Origin: Flagellimonas sp. MMG031 | GTDB lineage: Bacteria > Bacteroidota > Bacteroidia > Flavobacteriales > Flavobacteriaceae | Length of the DNA: 64,000 nucleotides | Assembly: GCF_040112705.1 (NCBI RefSeq) | Contig: NZ_CP157804.1 | Location: forward strand, 2,164,001-2,228,000 | Reading direction: 5' to 3' | Shown here: positions 1 to 8,489 of the stretch, one piece after another | Layout of the letters: each line of letters begins with the position of its first letter | Numbering within the stretch: position 1 is the stretch's first letter | The notes under the pieces: model-generated | What the model was told of the DNA's origin: nothing | The model's database searches: none | What the model saw: only the letters and a program-made list of their open reading frames with translations | Program-made: the position numbers and the translations under genes

Positions 1-522
1 ACCTTGATTCGGAACATTCTTGATTTGGAAAAACTGTCAGGTAACCGAACGGAATTGGAAATGGAAGAACAGGATATGTCGGATACTATACGAAAGGCGA
101 TACATGGAGTGGAGCAGATTGCATCAAAGAAAGGGGTGAGCATCAAATTTTCAAAAAAACAGAACGTATTTGCGACCTATGATGAAGACCGAATTTTGCA
201 AGTGTTGACCAACTTGTTGTCAAATTCCCTTAAATTCACGGAACCACAAAAGGGAAAAATTAAAATTCTTTTGGAAGAGCTCGAAGCGGAAGTATCTGTC
301 ATTGTCAAGGATAATGGTCGAGGGATTCCCGATGAGGACAAGGCATATATCTTTGATAAATTCTATCAGTCAAAAAACCAAAACATCAAAAAACCACAAG
401 GCAGTGGATTGGGCTTGGCGATTTGCAAGAAAATAGTGGAGAGCCATGCAGGGACTATTTCCGTGGACAAAGACTATAAAAAAGGAGCACTTATACGATT
501 TTCAATACCGAAGGAACAATGA
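1..522 (+). CDS. Sensor histidine kinase, C-terminal part (5' end outside window)
   Basis: The reading frame is open from the first base, so this is the 3' part of a larger gene. The visible part has the end of a dimerisation helix followed by a complete HATPase domain: N box (NLLSNSLKF), G1 box (DNGRGIPDED), F box (FDKFYQS) and G2 box (GSGLGLAICKKIV). The phospho-accepting His is not in the window. Its stop overlaps the start of the receiver-domain gene by 4 bp, and acetyl-CoA synthetase follows. By analogy with CrbS-type kinases that control acs, the missing N-terminus could be a solute/sodium symporter domain, but that is inference. Confidence 0.9.
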   Translation, partial: TLIRNILDLEKLSGNRTELEMEEQDMSDTIRKAIHGVEQIASKKGVSIKFSKKQNVFATYDEDRILQVLTNLLSNSLKFTEPQKGKIKILLEELEAEVSVIVKDNGRGIPDEDKAYIFDKFYQSKNQNIKKPQGSGLGLAICKKIVESHAGTISVDKDYKKGALIRFSIPKEQ

Positions 523-887
523 AGCAGAAAAAAATACTGATTGTGGATGATGAGCCCAACATTTTGATGTCGTTGGAGTATGCGTTCAAAAAGAAGGATT
601 TTGAGGTTTTTATCGCCCGGGATGGTACGGAGGCCATAGAAATATCGAACCGGGAAAAGCCAAACCTTATTCTTTTGGATATCATGATGCCCGAAATGGA
701 TGGGTACGAGACCTTGAAACAGGTTAAGGATAACGAGGATTTGGCACACACCAAAATTGTGTTCCTATCGGCAAAAAGTAAAGAGAAGGATGTTGAAAAA
801 GGCTTGAAAATGGGTGCAGACCGTTATTTGACCAAGCCATTTTCCCTGAAAAAGGTAATTTCTGAAATAGAGGAGCTATTGGCCTAG
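519..887 (+). CDS. Single-domain response regulator (CheY-like)
   Basis: A receiver domain of 122 residues without an output domain. The acidic pocket (VDDE near residues 8-11), phospho-acceptor Asp54 in LLDIMMPEMDG, the SAK switch segment and the conserved Lys in LTKPF are all present. It starts inside the stop of the upstream kinase gene, so the two are translationally coupled and almost certainly partners. With no DNA-binding domain it must act through protein contact or phosphorelay. The next gene, acs, suggests a link to acetate metabolism (inference). Confidence 0.92.
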   Translation: MKQKKILIVDDEPNILMSLEYAFKKKDFEVFIARDGTEAIEISNREKPNLILLDIMMPEMDGYETLKQVKDNEDLAHTKIVFLSAKSKEKDVEKGLKMGADRYLTKPFSLKKVISEIEELLA

Positions 888-946
888 CACAATTAAAAAC
901 TAGAAACTAAACGAATAATGTACATAATAACCAAACACAATATTAG

Positions 947-2854
947 ATGAGTAATTATCATATCAAACACTTGGAGGAATATTTTCAGGTGTATCGAAAA
1001 TCAGTGAGGAATCCCGAAGGATTTTGGGAAGAAGTGGCCGAAGAGCACTTTCAATGGCGCAAAAAGTGGGATTCGGTGTTGGAGTGGGACTTTTCAAAGC
1101 CAGAAATCAGTTGGTTTAAAGGAGCCCAATTGAACATCACCGAAAACTGTATCGACAGGCATCTTCGCATCCGAGGAGATAAGACTGCCATCCTTTTCGA
1201 ACCAAACGACCCAAACGAGGAAGCAGAACACATTACCTACCGCGAATTGCATGAGCGCGTGTGTAAATATGCCAACGTCCTAAAAGAACAAGGGATTAAA
1301 AAAGGGGATAGGGTGGTAATTTATTTGCCCATGATTCCTGATTTAGCCATCGCTGTTTTGGCGTGTGCGCGGATTGGGGCCATACACTCTGTAGTTTTTG
1401 CAGGGTTTTCTTCTACCGCACTATCCACTAGGATAAACGATTGTGGCGCGAAAGCTGTATTGACTTCTGATGGTTCCTACCGAGGAGCCAAGGTACTCGA
1501 CCTTAAAGGCATAGTGGACGAAGCATTGGAAAAATGTCCTGATGTGGAAACCGTTTTGGTGACCAAGCGTACAGGAGGGAAAGTCACTATGAAAGAAGGT
1601 CGTGATCAGTGGGTGCAACCACTTTTGGATAAAGCCTATTCGGACTGCGTACCTGAAATTATGGATGCGGAAGACCCATTATTTATCCTGTACACTTCTG
1701 GCTCTACTGGACGCCCTAAAGGAATGGTGCATACTACTGGAGGTTATATGGTGTATACCGCTTACACCTTTAAAAATGTGTTCCAATACCGAGAGGAAGA
1801 TGTATACTGGTGTACCGCAGATATTGGTTGGATCACTGGTCACTCCTATATTGTTTACGGACCTTTGGCCAACGGCGCCACTACGGTAATGTTTGAAGGA
1901 GTACCTACCTATCCCGACTTTGGTCGGTTTTGGGATGTGGTGCAAAAGCACAAAGTGACCCAGTTTTACACGGCACCAACAGCCATTCGGGCCTTGGCCA
2001 AGGAGAACCTTGATTTCGTGACCAAGTATGACCTTTCCAGTTTAAAGGTCTTGGGAACCGTTGGGGAGCCTATCAATGAGGAAGCTTGGCACTGGTACAA
2101 CGACCATGTTGGGGAGAAGAAATGTCCCATTGTAGACACATGGTGGCAAACTGAAACAGGGGGTATACTGATTTCGCCCATTCCATTTTCCACGCCGACC
2201 AAACCCACCTATGCGACCCTTCCGATGCCGGGAATACAGCCCGCATTGATGGATGAAAACGGTCAGGAAATCAAAGGAAACCAAGTGGATGGCAGATTGT
2301 GCATCAAATTTCCATGGCCCTCCATAGCCCGGACCATTTGGGGCAATCACCAGAGGTACAAGGATACCTACTTCTCTGCCTTTGAAGGCAAATATTTTAC
2401 GGGAGATGGCGCCCTGAGAGATGAGGTGGGCTACTACCGAATCACGGGAAGGGTAGACGATGTGATTATTGTGTCAGGCCATAATCTGGGTACCGCTCCG
2501 ATTGAAGATGCCATCAATGAGCATCCTGCAGTGGCTGAATCGGCCATTGTTGGATTCCCGCACGACATCAAAGGAAACGCACTTTATGGCTACATCATTT
2601 TAAAAGAAACAGGGGAGGACCGTAATCGGGATAACCTGAAAAAGGAAATCAACCAATTGATTACTGAACATATCGGCCCGATTGCCAAGTTGGATAAAAT
2701 CCAATTTGTGGAAGGACTGCCCAAAACGCGAAGTGGTAAGATCATGCGAAGGATTCTCCGAAAAATTGCCTCAAAGGATACCAGCAATTTGGGCGATACA
2801 TCAACCTTGTTGAACCCAGAAGTGGTGGAGTCCATCATAAAAGAAAGTCTGTAA
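947..2854 (+). CDS. acs: Acetyl-CoA synthetase (AMP-forming)
   Basis: A 635-residue enzyme of normal Acs length that activates acetate to acetyl-CoA via acetyl-AMP. The N-terminal ACAS domain is followed by the P-loop YTSGSTGRPKG around residues 249-259, the adenylate motifs TVGEPINEEAW and DTWWQTETGG, the hinge region TGDGALRDEVGYYRITGR, and the C-terminal SGK motif with Lys598, the position that protein acetyltransferases modify in other Acs enzymes. It lies 59 bp after the two-component genes and ends at a strong bidirectional hairpin. Confidence 0.97.
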   Translation: MSNYHIKHLEEYFQVYRKSVRNPEGFWEEVAEEHFQWRKKWDSVLEWDFSKPEISWFKGAQLNITENCIDRHLRIRGDKTAILFEPNDPNEEAEHITYRELHERVCKYANVLKEQGIKKGDRVVIYLPMIPDLAIAVLACARIGAIHSVVFAGFSSTALSTRINDCGAKAVLTSDGSYRGAKVLDLKGIVDEALEKCPDVETVLVTKRTGGKVTMKEGRDQWVQPLLDKAYSDCVPEIMDAEDPLFILYTSGSTGRPKGMVHTTGGYMVYTAYTFKNVFQYREEDVYWCTADIGWITGHSYIVYGPLANGATTVMFEGVPTYPDFGRFWDVVQKHKVTQFYTAPTAIRALAKENLDFVTKYDLSSLKVLGTVGEPINEEAWHWYNDHVGEKKCPIVDTWWQTETGGILISPIPFSTPTKPTYATLPMPGIQPALMDENGQEIKGNQVDGRLCIKFPWPSIARTIWGNHQRYKDTYFSAFEGKYFTGDGALRDEVGYYRITGRVDDVIIVSGHNLGTAPIEDAINEHPAVAESAIVGFPHDIKGNALYGYIILKETGEDRNRDNLKKEINQLITEHIGPIAKLDKIQFVEGLPKTRSGKIMRRILRKIASKDTSNLGDTSTLLNPEVVESIIKESL

Positions 2855-2876
2855 GCAGACATTATCAGATATGGGT

Positions 2877-2905
2877 AAAGGGCCTCTTATCGTAAGAGGT
2901 CCTTT
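2877..2905. terminator. Bidirectional rho-independent terminator between acs and the exonuclease gene
   Basis: Arms 2877-2889 and 2893-2905 form a 13-bp stem with one G-T mismatch and a 3-base loop. AAA and TTT flanks give a U-tract in both directions. It sits between two convergent genes and overlaps the stop codon of the exonuclease. Confidence 0.85.
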
Positions 2906-3537
2906 ATTCTTTTGGGTTTTAATTTTTCTACGCTTCGCAAGAATGCAATGGCAGTGATAAAAGCATCGCCCAACGCCGTATGCCTATCCTTTCTGGAGAT
3001 ACTGTACTTTTTGGCCAGATCATCCAAGGAATACCTCTCTTTTTTTTGAACTATGGTAGAGATCAAAAGCGTCCGAATATAAAGTGATTCGGTATCCAAT
3101 GTTTTGTTCTTCAGCTTGGGAAGCCCGTTCCGTTTGAGTGCTGCATTGATCATATTAATGTCGAACATGACATGATGCCCCACTAAAACATGGTTTTTTG
3201 CATATACCAAAAAACGTTTCAGGGCTTCTAGTTCATTTAAGGAGTCCTTTTTGTGTTTTTTGAGGATACCATGGATTTCCGCACTTTCGGAGTCATAATG
3301 TTCCTGTGCGATATACACCTCAAAACTGTCCTTCACCACAATGGTGTTGTCCTTCAATTTTAAGGCTCCAATGCAAAGCATCCGGTCTCGGGTCAAACTA
3401 AAACCCGTAGTTTCCGTATCCAAGACCACAAACGTATTTTCTGCGATATCATCCGGAAGCGGTTCCTTAAAATACGCTTCATACTCCCACCAAAAATCGG
3501 GTAGTTCCAAAGGTTTCTTTTTGGTGAATGGCCACAT
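2887..3537 (-). CDS. DEDDh 3'-5' exonuclease (DNA polymerase III epsilon-like)
   Basis: A 216-residue protein with the RNase T/DnaQ exonuclease signature: ExoI motif LDTETTGF, ExoII region GHHVMFDINM, and ExoIII H-x4-D in HTALGDAF. It lacks the C-terminal tail of a true DnaQ. Its start overlaps the stop of the cNMP/CBS nucleotidyltransferase gene, an operon arrangement often seen next to acetate-uptake genes. Probable role is exonucleolytic processing of nucleic acid; the exact substrate is unknown. Confidence 0.88.
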   Translation of the reverse strand: MWPFTKKKPLELPDFWWEYEAYFKEPLPDDIAENTFVVLDTETTGFSLTRDRMLCIGALKLKDNTIVVKDSFEVYIAQEHYDSESAEIHGILKKHKKDSLNELEALKRFLVYAKNHVLVGHHVMFDINMINAALKRNGLPKLKNKTLDTESLYIRTLLISTIVQKKERYSLDDLAKKYSISRKDRHTALGDAFITAIAFLRSVEKLKPKRIKDLLR

Positions 3538-5462
3538 TAGCGCAACAGATTTTTCACTTGGAACCTAATTTCCAAGAGGGATTGGATTTCCTTGACGGTC
3601 TTAAAGGTTCGCTTGAGTTTGATTTTTTCCTCTTTGTTCAATTTATCCAAAGCAATATATCTTCCCGAATCGTTGTGCAAAAGCCCTTGACGGGTCCTGA
3701 ATTTTAATAGAGCTTTACTGGCATAGGAACAGGCGAGATACAATTCCTTGTTGTTGGGTTCCAGCTCTGCCAGTTTTTCGTAACGCTCTGCCGTATTGTT
3801 GATGGATTTGATGGAATGGGATAGGATGAGCACACGGGCCGCATCGATAATGGGCATGAGCACCCTCAATTTTAAGTCGAAAAAGTCTTTATGTTCGCCG
3901 TCCTGCTCCACTAAAAAATCCCTGAAAAATCCGGAGGGAGAAGGATTTTGTAGGGCTCCGCTTGCCAAATGGGTAAAGAACTGGGGATAACCTTGGACAT
4001 TTTCAAAAATACTTTGGGAGAGTTCGTCGGCCAACGCTTTTTCCCCATAGGTCACATTGTAATCAAAAAAGATAGAGGATAACAGGATTTCATCTGGCCC
4101 CGGATTATGGATCCAATGCTGAGTTACCTTTTTCCACTCATTCAAACTGTGGCACCAAGCCGGGTTGGAAGCCATCATTTCGGCAGGGCAGTATTCAAAT
4201 CCTATGGTGTTCAATCCTTTGGAAATCCGTTCGCCAAGGGCCAAAAAATAGCTTCGTGTCGATTCCAGTTGTTCCTCGGGCACATCCGCAAAGATGATGG
4301 CATTGTCCTGATCCGTATTTAATAATTGCTCACCACGCCCTTGACTCCCCATACTCAACCAAGTAAATAGCACGGGAGGCTCCGTTTCCATTTTTGATAA
4401 GGCTATTTTAATGACTTGTTTGGTAGAGGCATCATTCAGTTCCGAAATGATTTTGGCCACCAATCCCAAAGGAATATTTTGATCCAGATAGCCTTGTAGC
4501 AAGTTCATAATTCCATGCCGTATGTTGCGGAGCCTCTTGTATTTGGTCGCACGTTTTATGGCACGCAAGAGCACGGCCGGGTTATTGCCAACAGCCACCA
4601 TAATATCGTGTTTGGACAAGATGCCCACTGCTTTGGTATCCGTTGTGCCATCCTCGGTAAGTACCAAGTGACTGATATCGCTCTTCATCATGGCCATCTG
4701 GGATTGTGCCAAAGTGAGCCCTTTGGGATAGGTGATCAGGGGAGAGGTCATGATGGATTTGGCCGTGGCAGTAATGGGAAATAGGCCGGTTGCCACTTTC
4801 TTCCGAAGGTCCTTATCGGTAATGATTCCAACCGGCAGCTCATCTTTCATCACCAGTAAGCAACTAATGTTATGCTTGGTCATTTTATCGGCTACGGTCT
4901 TAATTTTTGTGCCCTTTTTACAGGTGATAAGGTCCGTGGAGTATTTGATGGGTTGAAGATCCAATATTTTATCACTGGAATATTGATTGGAATCACCGCT
5001 TTCCCCATACAATTTGCCTCGATGTTTGATGGAGTAGGGGTTACCTGTATTGGAAGCAAAGCTTTCTATCAAGAAATTGCCAATACGTTTGTTTTCGAGC
5101 GCCAATGGTTTAAAGTCGCTAATGGGGATGGCGTACAGTATGGTCTCTTCGTAGGCTTTGGCTTCCAATTTGTAGCTTTCATTGGCCAAAAGGGGGCGAA
5201 GTCCGAACACGTCGCCCTCATCACAGATATCCAATATTTGACTGGAACCTGCCTTGGAAAGGGAAACAGCCCCTTTGTTCACGACGTAGAAATGGGAATG
5301 GGGGCTTTCGTTCTGCGAAAAAACGGTCGTGTTGGTCTCTTTATGAATAATGGTTACCTCCAAGGCCAATTGCTCCAATTGTTTGGGCTCCATGGCATTG
5401 AAGGGAGGATAGTTTTTGAGAAAATCGGCAATGCGCTCGGAAATGGTATTCTTCATAGTCAC
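3537..5462 (-). CDS. cNMP-binding / CBS / DUF294 nucleotidyltransferase-like signalling protein
   Basis: A 641-residue multidomain protein. Residues about 20-130 form a cyclic-nucleotide-binding fold, about 170-300 a pair of CBS domains, about 330-450 a DUF294 nucleotidyltransferase-like domain with GSQGRGEQLLNTDQDNA (GS...D-x-D), and the remainder is DUF294_C. No membrane segment is seen. Proteins of this layout sit beside acetate/solute symporters and are thought to sense nucleotides; the target is unknown. It is coupled to the downstream exonuclease gene. Confidence 0.9.
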   Translation of the reverse strand: MTMKNTISERIADFLKNYPPFNAMEPKQLEQLALEVTIIHKETNTTVFSQNESPHSHFYVVNKGAVSLSKAGSSQILDICDEGDVFGLRPLLANESYKLEAKAYEETILYAIPISDFKPLALENKRIGNFLIESFASNTGNPYSIKHRGKLYGESGDSNQYSSDKILDLQPIKYSTDLITCKKGTKIKTVADKMTKHNISCLLVMKDELPVGIITDKDLRKKVATGLFPITATAKSIMTSPLITYPKGLTLAQSQMAMMKSDISHLVLTEDGTTDTKAVGILSKHDIMVAVGNNPAVLLRAIKRATKYKRLRNIRHGIMNLLQGYLDQNIPLGLVAKIISELNDASTKQVIKIALSKMETEPPVLFTWLSMGSQGRGEQLLNTDQDNAIIFADVPEEQLESTRSYFLALGERISKGLNTIGFEYCPAEMMASNPAWCHSLNEWKKVTQHWIHNPGPDEILLSSIFFDYNVTYGEKALADELSQSIFENVQGYPQFFTHLASGALQNPSPSGFFRDFLVEQDGEHKDFFDLKLRVLMPIIDAARVLILSHSIKSINNTAERYEKLAELEPNNKELYLACSYASKALLKFRTRQGLLHNDSGRYIALDKLNKEEKIKLKRTFKTVKEIQSLLEIRFQVKNLLR

Positions 5463-5541
5463 CTAAAATTAAGGGAAATATGAACAACTCCGTTCACTTA
5501 AATCAAAATGCTTTGGTATTCGGGCAGTGGGCGGAGCAATT

Positions 5542-5652
5542 TTATTTTCCGTTGCTTGCCCTGTTGTAGGCCCGTATCATGAGGATGGCCCAGATGGCCA
5601 CCAGAACAATCACAACAATGGAAAACCCTAAAACGATATCATTTGCTGTCAT
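5542..5652 (-). CDS. Tiny single-span membrane peptide
   Basis: A 36-codon frame starting with ATG at 5652, inside the last codons of the upstream small membrane gene (ATG overlaps AATGA). The product has one hydrophobic helix of about 20 residues followed by a basic tail (RAYNRASNGK). The coupling to the upstream gene and clean transmembrane character support it being real. I do not recognise a family. Confidence 0.45.
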   Translation of the reverse strand: MTANDIVLGFSIVVIVLVAIWAILMIRAYNRASNGK

Positions 5653-5827
5653 TGTCCACAAGTTTTAGGTAGATCATCACGCCCAGAAGGGTTGGTGCCC
5701 AAAGCCCCACAAAGAGGCCATGCTCCGTGTTACCAGTAAGGAAGAGGTACTCCGCCATAATAATGATCATGGCGCAGAGCAAAAGCATGAGTAAATTGGG
5801 AGTCCCTAACTTTTTAAAGTAATTCAT
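5639..5827 (-). CDS. Small two-helix membrane protein, unknown function
   Basis: A 62-residue protein with two predicted transmembrane helices (residues about 12-30 and 37-56) and a charged C-terminus. It overlaps the start of the next small peptide gene by 14 bp. It lies upstream of the CBS/exonuclease pair on the same strand and is the last chromosomal gene before the island junction. Function not recognised. Confidence 0.6.
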   Translation of the reverse strand: MNYFKKLGTPNLLMLLLCAMIIIMAEYLFLTGNTEHGLFVGLWAPTLLGVMIYLKLVDNDSK

Positions 5828-5878
5828 TCGAAGGTTGGTTTAAAGTCTTGAAGTTAGGAAAAAAAATATGGAAAAATA

Positions 5879-5922
5879 AAAAAGCCACTTAACTAATAAA
5901 TCGTTAAATGGCTTTATTTTTT
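5879..5922 (-). terminator. Terminator downstream of the tRNA remnant
   Basis: On the minus strand the sequence AAAGCCATTTAAC pairs with GTTAAGTGGCTTT across a 9-base AT loop, followed by a run of T. It directly follows the 3' end of the tRNA remnant, as expected for the original tRNA transcript terminator. Confidence 0.7.
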
Positions 5923-5923
5923 G

Positions 5924-5967
5924 TAGCGAGAGGGGGACTTGAACCCCCGGCCTCCGGGTTATGAATC
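5924..5967 (-). pseudogene. 3' half of a CAT-anticodon tRNA (putative attachment-site remnant)
   Basis: Read on the minus strand, the segment holds an anticodon loop TTCATAA, a 3' anticodon strand CCCGG, the variable region, a perfect T arm (GGGGG TTCAAGT CCCCC), the acceptor 3' strand TCTCGCT and discriminator A at 5924. Upstream of the anticodon the sequence no longer pairs with CCCGG and there is no D arm or acceptor 5' strand. The tRNA is therefore broken in the anticodon region. With an integrase gene 170 bp away this fits the displaced half-site left when an element integrates into a tRNA. CAT could be Met, initiator Met or lysidine-modified Ile. Confidence 0.75.
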
Positions 5968-6082
5968 CTGAGTCTTTTGAATCCATTTGGGCTTATTTGA
6001 TTTGATAATCAATTGTTTATAAGATATTTAAGGATGTTCAATTTTTATTCAAAGCCATAAAAATTCATATTAAAACATGATT

Positions 6083-6104
6083 TGTTGTACATATGTTGTA
6101 CATA
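6083..6104. repeat. Tandem 11-bp direct repeat upstream of the integrase gene
   Basis: TGTTGTACATA occurs twice head-to-tail (6083-6093 and 6094-6104), each containing the self-complementary TGTACA. It lies about 35 bp before the integrase start and just before a promoter-like TATCTTTA. Candidate binding sites for the integrase arm-binding domain or for a regulator. Confidence 0.6.
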
Positions 6105-6112
6105 GATTTCGT

Positions 6113-6120
6113 ATCTTTAT
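6113..6120 (+). promoter_or_regulatory. Putative -7 element of the integrase promoter
   Basis: TATCTTTA matches the Bacteroidota -7 consensus TAnnTTTG in seven of eight positions and lies 18 bp before the integrase ATG. No clear -33 TTTG at ideal spacing was found, so support is moderate. Confidence 0.35.
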
Positions 6121-6138
6121 AAGGCAAAAAATAACACT

Positions 6139-7350
6139 ATGGCGACTGTAAAGATAGTATTACGCAAGAATTATCAGAAGAAGGACGGGACTTTCCCAAT
6201 TGCCCTACGAATAACAAAAGATAGAAAGTCCAAGTTCCTTTTTACAGGTGAGTACATTCTTGAAAAGGATTGGGACCAAACAAAGGGGTTGGCTAAAAAA
6301 AGTCATCCTAATTCTTCACGCCTTAATAACATGCTTTTGAAAAAGATTACTGAAGCGCATGACATGGCTTTGGAAATTGAATCAAGCGAAAAAAAGCAAT
6401 CTGTAGCTACAATCACTAAAAAGATTGTGGGAGAGGATAAATATGATTTTTTCAAAGTAAGTGAGGTTTTTTTGGCGAATCTCCTAAAAAGAAAAAAGTT
6501 CAATCAACAATACAATCAAGAAAAGAGGTTGGAGATTTTTAAAACTTATTTAGGGCGAAAAGAGCTTTCCTTTACCGATTTGGACGTCACCTTATTGAAA
6601 AGGTTCGAGGCATATCTTCTTTATGAACGAAAAGTCGCTCCAAGAACGGCGATAAACTATTTAATGCTTATCCGCACCATTTATAATTTTGCCCGAAAGG
6701 AATATCATGTTGATGATAGGAACTACCCATTTGGAAAAGGTAAAATACAGATTAAGTTTCCTGAAAGCGAAAAAATCGGATTGAACAAGGAAGAGGTTCA
6801 ATTACTTGAAACCGCAGACAATTTGACAAAAGCACAGCTTCATGCGGTGTACGTATGGCTAACGAGCTTTTACTTTGCGGGTGTTCGGGTTGCTGATGTC
6901 ATAAAACTAAAATGGTCCGACTTTAAAGATAATCGCTTATATTATCGTATGGGGAAGAACAGGAAACTTGTCTCATTGGTCGTTCCCGATAAGACCAAAG
7001 AAATTCTTAAGTATTTTGAGGCTCAAAAGAGGGGGAAGGATGATTTGGTTTTTCCTTTTTTAAAAGGCACCAATTTGAAAGATGACAAAAGAGTAGCAAC
7101 TAGGGTTAAAACCGTAACCCGAAATTTAAACCGGCGATTGCAAATCGTTGGAGAAAAACTGGGTATTGAGAAAAAACTATCTATGCATATAGCCCGTCAT
7201 AGCTTTGGAAACATTTCTGGCGATAAAATACCTATTCAAATGCTTCAAAAACTGTATCGTCATTCTTCGATTACAACAACGGTTAACTATCAATCGAATT
7301 TCATGCACAAAGAAACCGATGATGCCTTAGAAAAGGTAGTAAACTTTTAA
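6139..7350 (+). CDS. Tyrosine-type site-specific integrase
   Basis: A 403-residue recombinase of the Bacteroidota integrase group. The N-terminal Arm DNA-binding domain (residues about 1-85) and SAM-like core-binding domain (about 105-200) precede the catalytic domain. The active-site set is visible: Arg250 (GVRVAD), His350 and Arg353 (HIARH), His375 (LYRHSS) and nucleophile Tyr384. It is intact and adjacent to a split tRNA, so it probably integrates and excises this island. Confidence 0.95.
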   Translation: MATVKIVLRKNYQKKDGTFPIALRITKDRKSKFLFTGEYILEKDWDQTKGLAKKSHPNSSRLNNMLLKKITEAHDMALEIESSEKKQSVATITKKIVGEDKYDFFKVSEVFLANLLKRKKFNQQYNQEKRLEIFKTYLGRKELSFTDLDVTLLKRFEAYLLYERKVAPRTAINYLMLIRTIYNFARKEYHVDDRNYPFGKGKIQIKFPESEKIGLNKEEVQLLETADNLTKAQLHAVYVWLTSFYFAGVRVADVIKLKWSDFKDNRLYYRMGKNRKLVSLVVPDKTKEILKYFEAQKRGKDDLVFPFLKGTNLKDDKRVATRVKTVTRNLNRRLQIVGEKLGIEKKLSMHIARHSFGNISGDKIPIQMLQKLYRHSSITTTVNYQSNFMHKETDDALEKVVNF

Positions 7351-7387
7351 GAACATCCAGTAGTTCGGGTATTTTGTCGAAAGATTT

Positions 7388-7437
7388 GAATACAATTGGA
7401 TTATTAGGGTACCTTGTACTTTTCTATAATTGTATTC
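7388..7437. repeat. 10-bp inverted repeat between the integrase and excisionase-like genes
   Basis: GAATACAATT at 7388-7397 and AATTGTATTC at 7428-7437 are perfect inverted copies, 30 bp apart. The right copy abuts the ATG at 7439. Likely an operator or a recombination-directionality binding site. Confidence 0.55.
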
Positions 7438-7438
7438 G

Positions 7439-7708
7439 ATGCAAGTAGTTTGCCTACAAGAAGAAGCTTTCTATGCCTTGTTTGACAAGGTAGTGGAATA
7501 TTTAGAGCAAAAAAGAGCTGATAAGCCAGAAAAATGGATTGACGGCGAGGAAGCAATGTTTCATCTCAAAATAAAATCCACCACCACTTTGCAAAAACTG
7601 CGGGACGAGGGTAAAATCAGGTTTTCCCAACCTCAAAAGAAAGTAATTCTGTACGATCGGGATTCTATTAATGAATATATCGAGGCACACGTTCGTGAAA
7701 CTTTTTAG
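7439..7708 (+). CDS. Excisionase-like helix-turn-helix protein
   Basis: An 89-residue protein from the ATG at 7439 (a TTG three codons upstream is possible). Residues about 35-85 match the winged-helix excisionase/MerR-type pattern used by Bacteroidota mobile elements: an EAMFHLKIKSTTTLQKLRD helix-turn-helix, then a beta-wing (IRFSQPQKKVILYDRDSI). Placed directly after the integrase and behind an inverted repeat, it is likely the directionality factor or a local regulator. Confidence 0.7.
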   Translation: MQVVCLQEEAFYALFDKVVEYLEQKRADKPEKWIDGEEAMFHLKIKSTTTLQKLRDEGKIRFSQPQKKVILYDRDSINEYIEAHVRETF

Positions 7709-7710
7709 CC

Positions 7711-8004
7711 ATGGAAGAAAATATAAAAATTGATGAGGAGTATAAAAAGGCATTCAATCTTGGATATGAATTGGCGAAAGAGTTGAATCTAAAAACTCCG
7801 ATGTTCAAAAGTGTCGTGCCGACCGACGATCACATGAATGCTGTGCAAGCAGGAATGATGCAATACAGTAACGAACTAAATAAAAATCTACATAAAGGAA
7901 ATGTCCAACATCAGGAATCAAATGTAAAACCACAAAATATTGCCAGTGTTCAATCAAACAAGAATAATAAGGATATGGGAAAAGGATTGGACTTTTCCAA
8001 TTGA
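7711..8004 (+). CDS. Hypothetical protein of the integration module
   Basis: A 97-residue, mostly helical, hydrophilic protein whose second half is low-complexity and Asn/Gln/Lys rich. It begins 2 bp after the excisionase-like gene, so it is probably co-transcribed with it. No family recognised. It lacks signal peptide, membrane segments and cysteines. Confidence 0.55.
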   Translation: MEENIKIDEEYKKAFNLGYELAKELNLKTPMFKSVVPTDDHMNAVQAGMMQYSNELNKNLHKGNVQHQESNVKPQNIASVQSNKNNKDMGKGLDFSN

Positions 8005-8168
8005 GAAGACCATTGCTCAATACCCTTTATCCTGAATTGAAAAATGATGAATCCGTATGGTAGTTGGAATTGGTAAAAAGGTTATTTCTTAAGTTTTGAC
8101 GCAAAAGCGTAGACTACCAATTCTTCAGTCTTTCCAGTTTTTGCATAGGCGTTGCATCGATTTTTTTA

Positions 8169-8176
8169 TATTTTTG
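8169..8176 (+). promoter_or_regulatory. -7 promoter element before the DUF6660-like gene
   Basis: TATTTTTG is an exact match to the Bacteroidota -7 consensus TAnnTTTG. It lies only 4 bp before the GTG at 8181, so the transcript would have a very short or no leader. Confidence 0.45.
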
Positions 8177-8180
8177 TACC

Positions 8181-8489
8181 GTGAAATTTTTAACAATCAT
8201 ATTGTCCTTTTACTTTTTGGCGCTCAATGTAGTGCCCTGTGGCGATTCGGGCAAAGCTAAAGATGACGCCCAGGTCGTTTCGGTAATGGACTATGATGGC
8301 AATCACGACCAAGATTGTGAGCTGTGTTCACCATTCTGCCAGTGCCATTGTTGCCACGTGCATACAATTGATTTTGATATAGCCGAATTTCAACCGCTTC
8401 AATCCGTGATTTCTCAAGAAAACTTTGCCTATTTTGATAGCCTTGGCAAAGATTTTGCCCTTTCCCTTTACCAACCCCCTCAAGTATAA
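8181..8489 (+). CDS. Small secreted Cys/His-rich protein (DUF6660-like)
   Basis: A 102-residue protein beginning with GTG. It has a signal peptide (residues about 1-20), a Cys/His cluster CELCSPFCQCHCCHVH near residues 46-61 and a closing QPPQV. This type of small protein recurs just upstream of CusA/CzcA pumps in Flavobacteria. The Cys/His cluster could bind metal in the periplasm (inference). Its stop codon lies inside the outer stem of a structured intercistronic region that leads into the RND gene. Confidence 0.7.
   Translation: MKFLTIILSFYFLALNVVPCGDSGKAKDDAQVVSVMDYDGNHDQDCELCSPFCQCHCCHVHTIDFDIAEFQPLQSVISQENFAYFDSLGKDFALSLYQPPQV

Noticed and set aside
4872..5483. 203-codon plus-strand open frame opposite the CBS protein gene
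   Set aside because: It lies wholly antisense to a clear multidomain gene whose codon pattern explains the openness.
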